From Bog-950 sp964493695 (lineage in GTDB: Bacteria; Bacteroidota; Bacteroidia; Chitinophagales; LD1), in NCBI GenBank assembly GCA_964493695.1, contig CAZBPG010000132.1, positions 1 to 9,511 of the forward strand: a stretch of 9,511 nucleotides of DNA, given 5' to 3'. The notes under the pieces were generated by a model, which saw nothing but the letters and a program-made list of their open reading frames with translations, searched no databases and was not told the DNA's origin. Positions 5,497-9,511 of this stretch are shown piece by piece. Every line of letters starts with the position of its first letter. Position 1 is the stretch's first letter. A program made the position numbers and the translations under genes.

Positions 5497-7380
5497 TTAC
5501 TCAGGGCTTTTCTCTTCAGTAGCATCAGCCGAAGAAGTTTCTTCTTTAGCCGCTGCATCGTCCGATGCCTTTTTGTTATCCATCTTCTCTTTCAGGTCGC
5601 TTAAAGCGCTTAAGTCTCCAAGGGTTGCCTTTTCAACGCTCTTCTGAAGATTCTTAACTGTCTTAGCTGTGCTTTCGCGCTCTGCCTTCTTCTCTTTCTT
5701 TTCGCCTTCAATAGCTTCATTTCTTACCTCTTCCCAAATGCGGGCGTGAGAAACAAGTATGCGCTTATCGTTGCGGTTAAATTCAATCACTTTGAATTGT
5801 GTTTTCTCATCGGCTGCTACAAAACCTCCGCTCTCTTTCGCTAAATGCTTTTTAGGAGCAAAAGCTTCCAGACCGTAAGGCAGCAGAACCATGCCACCTT
5901 TGTCATCGCTGTGAAGTAAAGTTGCTTCATGAACAGAACCTACCGGGAACACTGTTTCGAATGAATCCCATGGATCTTCTTCAATCTGCTTGTGACCCAA
6001 GGTGAGTTTCCGGTTTTCATGGTCAATATCCATCACCACTACATCCAAATTGTTTCCGATTTTGGTAAACTCTGTCGGATGGTTGTAACGCTTAGTCCAT
6101 GAAAGATCACTGATGTGAACCATGCCTCCGATACCGTCTGCCAGTTCTACGAACACACCATAAGTGGTAATGTTCTTTACAACTCCGCTGGTTTTGGTAC
6201 CTACAGGATACTTCTCAGCTATCTTCACCCAAGGGTCTTCTGTCAATCTCTTTAACGAAAGCGACATCTTTCTCTCTTCACGGTCAAGAGTCATTACAAT
6301 AGCCTCATGAGTATCGCCTGATTTAAAGAATTCGCGGCTGTTTATTGGGGTGTTGCTCCATGAAACTTCAGATACGTGAATCAAACCTTCTACGCCAGGA
6401 GTAATTTCGAGGAATGCACCGTAATCTTCAATGTTTACGATTTTTCCCTTCACCTTGCTGCCTAATTCAATTTCTTTATCCAAAGTGTCCCACGGGTGCG
6501 GTTGCAATTGTTTCAAGCCCAGAGAAATTCTCTTCTTGTTATCATCGTAATCCAGCACTACCACGTTCAGTTTCTGATTCAGTTCAAGCACTTCTTTCGG
6601 ATGGCCGATTCTGCCCCACGAAATATCAGTGATGTAAAGCAAACCGTCAACACCTCCAAGGTCAATGAACGCACCGAAGTCGGTGATATTCTTGATAGTT
6701 CCTTCAAGCACCTGACCTTTCTCAAGTTTACCAATAATTGCCTCGCGTTGCGATTCAATATCAGATTCGATAAGCGCTTTGTGAGAAACTACCGCATTCT
6801 TAATGGCCTCATTAATCTTCACTACTTTCAACTCCATGGTTTTACCTACATACACATCGTAGTCGGTAATAGGCTTAACATCAATCTGTGAACCGGGAAG
6901 GAAAGTATCCACTCCGAACACATTGGCGATAAGACCGCCTTTGGTTTTGGAGACGATTTTACCCTGTACAACCACACCTGTTTTGTGTGCATCCACAATT
7001 TCTTCCCACGCTTTCATCATGCGGGCGTTTTTGCGGCTAAGCTGAAGGATTCCTTTTTTGTCTTCTTTGTTTACTACATACACATCAAATTCATCACCCA
7101 TCTTCAAATCTTCCACATCGCGGAATTCCGAAAGAGGAACCAGTCCGTCTGATTTAAAACCAATGTTTAATACCACATCGGTATTAGTAATTGCCACCAC
7201 AGTACCTTTTACAATCTCATCATTTTCGATGGTCTTTAAGGTAGAGGAATACTGTGTATCATAAGCAGCTTTTTCTGCTTCGGTATAGCGCACTACATTG
7301 CGCTTGTCTACCGTCCAGTCAAAATCATCGTGCGCTGTACTGGTGTTAGCGGTTGTGTTTTCTAAAATATTTTCTGACAT
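5497..7380 (-). CDS. rpsA: 30S ribosomal protein S1
   Basis: This is a 627-residue protein with six S1 RNA-binding (OB-fold) domains at about residues 54-117, 136-202, 221-290, 307-377, 393-464 and 479-546. Domains three to five are the most typical, each with a G-x-(V/I)-x-(N)-I-x-x-(Y/F)-G-(A/V)-F start, a G-L/M-(V/I)-H-(I/V)-S centre and an R-K-(M/L)-x-L end. The last domain is more divergent. A charged Lys/Glu/Ala tail of about 75 residues (552-627) closes the protein, as is usual in Bacteroidota. S1 binds mRNA at the small ribosomal subunit and helps start translation, which should matter more in a phylum that makes little use of Shine-Dalgarno pairing. The ATG at 7380 has no Shine-Dalgarno motif before it. 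The gene has its own promoter, a roughly 80-base leader with two hairpins, and a strong terminator, so it is monocistronic. The leader structure fits self-regulation, which is known for S1 in other bacteria, but this is inferred here. Confidence 0.97.
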   Translation of the reverse strand: MSENILENTTANTSTAHDDFDWTVDKRNVVRYTEAEKAAYDTQYSSTLKTIENDEIVKGTVVAITNTDVVLNIGFKSDGLVPLSEFRDVEDLKMGDEFDVYVVNKEDKKGILQLSRKNARMMKAWEEIVDAHKTGVVVQGKIVSKTKGGLIANVFGVDTFLPGSQIDVKPITDYDVYVGKTMELKVVKINEAIKNAVVSHKALIESDIESQREAIIGKLEKGQVLEGTIKNITDFGAFIDLGGVDGLLYITDISWGRIGHPKEVLELNQKLNVVVLDYDDNKKRISLGLKQLQPHPWDTLDKEIELGSKVKGKIVNIEDYGAFLEITPGVEGLIHVSEVSWSNTPINSREFFKSGDTHEAIVMTLDREERKMSLSLKRLTEDPWVKIAEKYPVGTKTSGVVKNITTYGVFVELADGIGGMVHISDLSWTKRYNHPTEFTKIGNNLDVVVMDIDHENRKLTLGHKQIEEDPWDSFETVFPVGSVHEATLLHSDDKGGMVLLPYGLEAFAPKKHLAKESGGFVAADEKTQFKVIEFNRNDKRILVSHARIWEEVRNEAIEGEKKEKKAERESTAKTVKNLQKSVEKATLGDLSALSDLKEKMDNKKASDDAAAKEETSSADATEEKSPE

Positions 7381-7406
7381 CTGAGTATACGCGGTTATTG
7401 TTTATT

Positions 7407-7425
7407 CTCACCCCGTGTGCGTGAG
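7407..7425 (-). promoter_or_regulatory. Second leader hairpin of rpsA mRNA
   Basis: CTCAC and GTGAG pair around a nine-base loop in the rpsA leader, ending 27 bases before the start codon. Directly next to it at 7422-7438 is a run of 5-base GTTTA repeats (TAAAC in the transcript), giving an unpaired A-rich linker between the two hairpins. AT-rich single-stranded stretches are the kind of site S1 prefers to bind. Confidence 0.4.
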
Positions 7426-7441
7426 TTTAGTTTAGTTTGAA

Positions 7442-7459
7442 TTCATCATAGCTGATGAA
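7442..7459 (-). promoter_or_regulatory. Hairpin at the predicted 5' end of rpsA mRNA
   Basis: TTCATCA (7442-7448) and TGATGAA (7453-7459) pair perfectly over seven bases around TAGC. The -7 box lies at 7467-7474, so transcription should begin at about 7460 and the message would open with this stem-loop. It could protect the 5' end or take part in autoregulation. It could also be a DNA dyad bound by a regulator at the start site. Confidence 0.5.
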
Positions 7460-7461
7460 AG

Positions 7462-7474
7462 GGGCGCAAATATA
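7462..7474 (-). promoter_or_regulatory. Promoter core (-7 box) of rpsA
   Basis: The minus strand reads TATATTTG followed by CGCCC, an exact match to TAnnTTTG. The predicted leader is about 80 bases. I could not find TTTG at the expected -33 spacing. The same core with one base changed stands before tRNA-Arg. Confidence 0.65.
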
Positions 7475-7618
7475 GAAAAGAAGACCAAAAACATGAATTT
7501 TTCTCAATTCTTTTCAAAACATGGGAGAAGGCAATTGTTTTTACAAGTAATAGCTTTTATATCAAAACTGTTAATGCATTAGTTGCGTATAATATAAGGC
7601 ATCAATCTCCATCAGGAA

Positions 7619-9001
7619 ATGTTTGACTACTTGAAAAATTTATGGAACCGGCTCCTGGCAATAGGGGTTGGCGAAAGCGTTTCGCAAAATGAGGAAAGGT
7701 ACATCCGTTTTACCAATCTGGAAGCGGTGCTTACTGTGCTTGGAGTTACTTTGTATGTTATCTATTCAATTTATGCTGGCTACTACCTGCTCGGGGCTCT
7801 GCAGGCAACCGATGCGTTGCTGGGGTTACTTGTTTTGTGGCTTAGCTACAAACAATACCACAAGTCAGCCCGTATGGTTTTTCTTTTTGCAATTAACTCA
7901 ATCATTCTTATTAATGCCTGTTTTATTGGAAACAAAAGCGGCATTAACGGGTTCTTCTACATCAGTTACATCTTTCCGTTCCTGTTGTTCAGTTTGCGCG
8001 ACTACAAACATATAATTGCCGGAGTTCTGTTCACTATAATTGCTTTCAGTATCTATCCTCTTATCTATCCGCATTTCACCGCATACAGCCCGGATGTTGC
8101 ATCACAATTGACCATTTTCACAATCAATACATGGATGATGTTTATTCTGTTCGGATCAGCCGTTTACATGCTGGCTTATTATAATTTTATAGCAGAGAAT
8201 AAACTTGCCGACACCACTAAAAAACTGCAGGAGCAGGCAGGTGAACTAAAGCGAAGCAACGATGACCTTGAACAATTCGCATACATTATTTCGCATGATT
8301 TAAAAGCACCTGTACGAAACATCAGCAGCTTTATGAACCTGCTGGGAAAACAATTTGGGGAAGGTTCTCCAAAGGCTGCTAAAGAATTTGTTGATATGTC
8401 AAAACAGAGTGCCGACAGATTGGTAAAGCAAATTGATGATATGCTTTCGTATTGCCGGGTCGACAGAAACCTTCCTCCCACTGCACCCGTTGATCTAAAT
8501 CTGATGGTTCGCACTATTCAGATGGAGTTGAATGAAAGAATTAAAGAAAAAAATGCGGTAATAATTGTAGAACGCGAGTTGCCTGTATTGGATGGAGTAC
8601 ATTCCACTATGATGCATCACGTATTCCAAAATTTAATTGTCAACGCTATTAAATTCAACACGGGTAAAAATCCGGAAGTGAGAATCAATTACACAAAAGA
8701 AAACAGCAAACTCACTTTCAGCGTAGCTGATAACGGAATAGGCATTGATGCAGCATACAAGAGCAAACTGTTTCAAATGTTCAAACGCCTTCACACAGCC
8801 GAACAGTATGAAGGAACCGGCATCGGCTTAGCAGTTTGCAAGAAGATTATAAACTTCTATCACGGTGAGATTTGGTTTGAGAGCGAATTAAACAAGGGAA
8901 CTACGTTCCTGTTTACTTTGAATAAGCCGGTGGTTGAAGTAACTCAGCCGGTTAAATCAGCTATCCAGCAACAATTAAGCGTGGTATTAAAAGCGGCTTA
9001 A
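7619..9001 (+). CDS. Membrane sensor histidine kinase, six predicted membrane segments
   Basis: This is a 460-residue protein; the ATG at 7619 has AGGAA just before it. About six hydrophobic segments (roughly residues 33-55, 59-76, 85-103, 110-126, 130-150 and 163-188) form the sensor, with no large periplasmic domain. A short coiled-coil linker (193-217) leads to a HisKA dimerisation domain with the H-box S-H226-D-L-K-A-P, His226 being the phosphorylated residue. The ATPase domain shows the N-box (N338-L-I-V-N342-A-I-K-F), the G1 box D371-N-G-I-G-I, the F-box (L-F-Q-M-F-K-R-L-H, 384-392) and the G2 box G399-T-G-I-G-L. All catalytic motifs are intact. It should autophosphorylate and pass phosphate to a response regulator, but none is encoded in the window, so it is an orphan here. 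The signal is unknown; small or membrane-borne cues are plausible given the sensor shape. It diverges from rpsA and its stop is 5 bases from that of nuoE. Confidence 0.95.
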   Translation: MFDYLKNLWNRLLAIGVGESVSQNEERYIRFTNLEAVLTVLGVTLYVIYSIYAGYYLLGALQATDALLGLLVLWLSYKQYHKSARMVFLFAINSIILINACFIGNKSGINGFFYISYIFPFLLFSLRDYKHIIAGVLFTIIAFSIYPLIYPHFTAYSPDVASQLTIFTINTWMMFILFGSAVYMLAYYNFIAENKLADTTKKLQEQAGELKRSNDDLEQFAYIISHDLKAPVRNISSFMNLLGKQFGEGSPKAAKEFVDMSKQSADRLVKQIDDMLSYCRVDRNLPPTAPVDLNLMVRTIQMELNERIKEKNAVIIVERELPVLDGVHSTMMHHVFQNLIVNAIKFNTGKNPEVRINYTKENSKLTFSVADNGIGIDAAYKSKLFQMFKRLHTAEQYEGTGIGLAVCKKIINFYHGEIWFESELNKGTTFLFTLNKPVVEVTQPVKSAIQQQLSVVLKAA

Positions 9002-9006
9002 GGAAA

Positions 9007-9511
9007 CTAAACTTTCGAAAGCAATTCTACCTTCCCTGCTCTGCAATCATCAATCAGTTTATCCATTTTCTCGGGAGTGAGAAACTCATGGTAGTAATCG
9101 CCTAACTGTAACATTGGCGCATAACCGCAGGCACCGAGGCATTCAGTTGCCTTTACTGAAAACATTCCATCAGCGGTTACCTGTCCTTCTTCTACGCCTA
9201 ATTTATTGAGAGTGTAGTCTATCAAATCTTCTGCACCGCGCGTTACACAACAACTGGTGCGGCAAAATTCAAACATGTATTTACCCACCGGCTTCTGATT
9301 ATACATGGTGTAAAACGAAACCACCTCGTAAACTTCTATCGGTTTAATAGAAAGAAACTCTGCCACTTTATCCATCGCTTCCACCGAAAGCCAGTTATCA
9401 TTTCCATCCTGAACTTCGTGAAGTATAGTAAGCAGCGCACTTTTCTTTTTCCCTTCAGGGAAACGCAACTTCAACTCTTCAATACGCTTAAGGGTAGCGG
9501 CTGAAAGCTTT
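9007..9511 (-). CDS. nuoE: NADH-quinone oxidoreductase subunit E (24 kDa, 2Fe-2S), 5' end cut by window
   Basis: The frame stays open to the window edge, so the gene is partial. The TTG at 9474 is not the true start, because the 12 codons before it still encode a family-like N-terminus (K-L-S-A-A-T-L-K-R-I-E-E). Counting from that TTG codon, the thioredoxin-like 2Fe-2S domain has Cys71-x4-Cys76 and Cys112-x3-Cys116 (E-C-L-G-A-C-G-Y-A-P), the four ligands of cluster N1a. An extra Cys75 sits beside Cys76. A helical N-terminal part with V-S-F-Y-T-M-Y-N before the cluster is also typical. NuoE works with NuoF and NuoG in the peripheral arm of complex I, taking electrons from NADH. The rest of the nuo operon should lie beyond the right edge upstream of this gene; nuoE appears to be followed by no other nuo gene, since the kinase gene runs towards it. 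Either the operon ends here or the remaining subunits lie elsewhere. Confidence 0.96.
   Translation of the reverse strand, partial: KLSAATLKRIEELKLRFPEGKKKSALLTILHEVQDGNDNWLSVEAMDKVAEFLSIKPIEVYEVVSFYTMYNQKPVGKYMFEFCRTSCCVTRGAEDLIDYTLNKLGVEEGQVTADGMFSVKATECLGACGYAPMLQLGDYYHEFLTPEKMDKLIDDCRAGKVELLSKV

Noticed and set aside
6496..6891. Open frame of 131 codons on the plus strand inside rpsA
   Set aside because: It is antisense to conserved S1 domains, resembles no family, and follows from the codon use of rpsA.
7551..7558. TAGCTTTT as the -7 box of the histidine kinase gene
   Set aside because: The last base differs from the consensus and the nearest TTG is only 13 bases upstream, too close for a -33 element.

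Overview
The window looks like chromosomal DNA from a member of the Bacteroidota, probably an environmental or metagenome-assembled genome. The evidence is a C-terminal type IX secretion (T9SS) sorting domain, several short lipoproteins with cysteine-lysine-lysine after the signal peptide, promoter -7 boxes of the TAnnTTTG type, weak or absent Shine-Dalgarno sites, and a six-domain ribosomal protein S1 with a long charged tail. A run of ten Ns at 5354-5363 shows that this is a scaffold with a joined gap.

Left part (1-3509, all + strand): the 3' end of a large kelch-like, T9SS-exported surface protein is followed by four putative lipoproteins. These are an EGF-like one, one with a lipocalin-like look, a small cysteine-rich one, and a YD-repeat-like one that overlaps its upstream neighbour by 11 bases. 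They read as a cell-surface gene cluster of unknown purpose. Two different heptanucleotide repeat tracts lie inside reading frames here. One is in the T9SS sorting domain and one is in a lipoprotein signal peptide, so both sit where a one-unit change would shift the frame.

Middle part (3525-7380, all - strand): a conserved cytoplasmic protein of unknown function, a tRNA-Arg(TCT), a non-coding stretch with the assembly gap, a strong intrinsic terminator, and rpsA. The tRNA and rpsA share nearly the same promoter core with a GC-rich stretch after the -7 box. The rpsA leader carries two hairpins.

Right part (7619-9511): a six-membrane-segment sensor histidine kinase (+) with no response regulator in view. 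It converges, with only 5 bases between stop codons, on nuoE (-), which encodes the complex I 24 kDa subunit and runs off the window.

I see no mobile element, CRISPR array, toxin-antitoxin pair or recognisable defence system. The most interesting points are the in-frame heptad repeats, the rpsA leader, and the conserved uncharacterised 471-residue protein.
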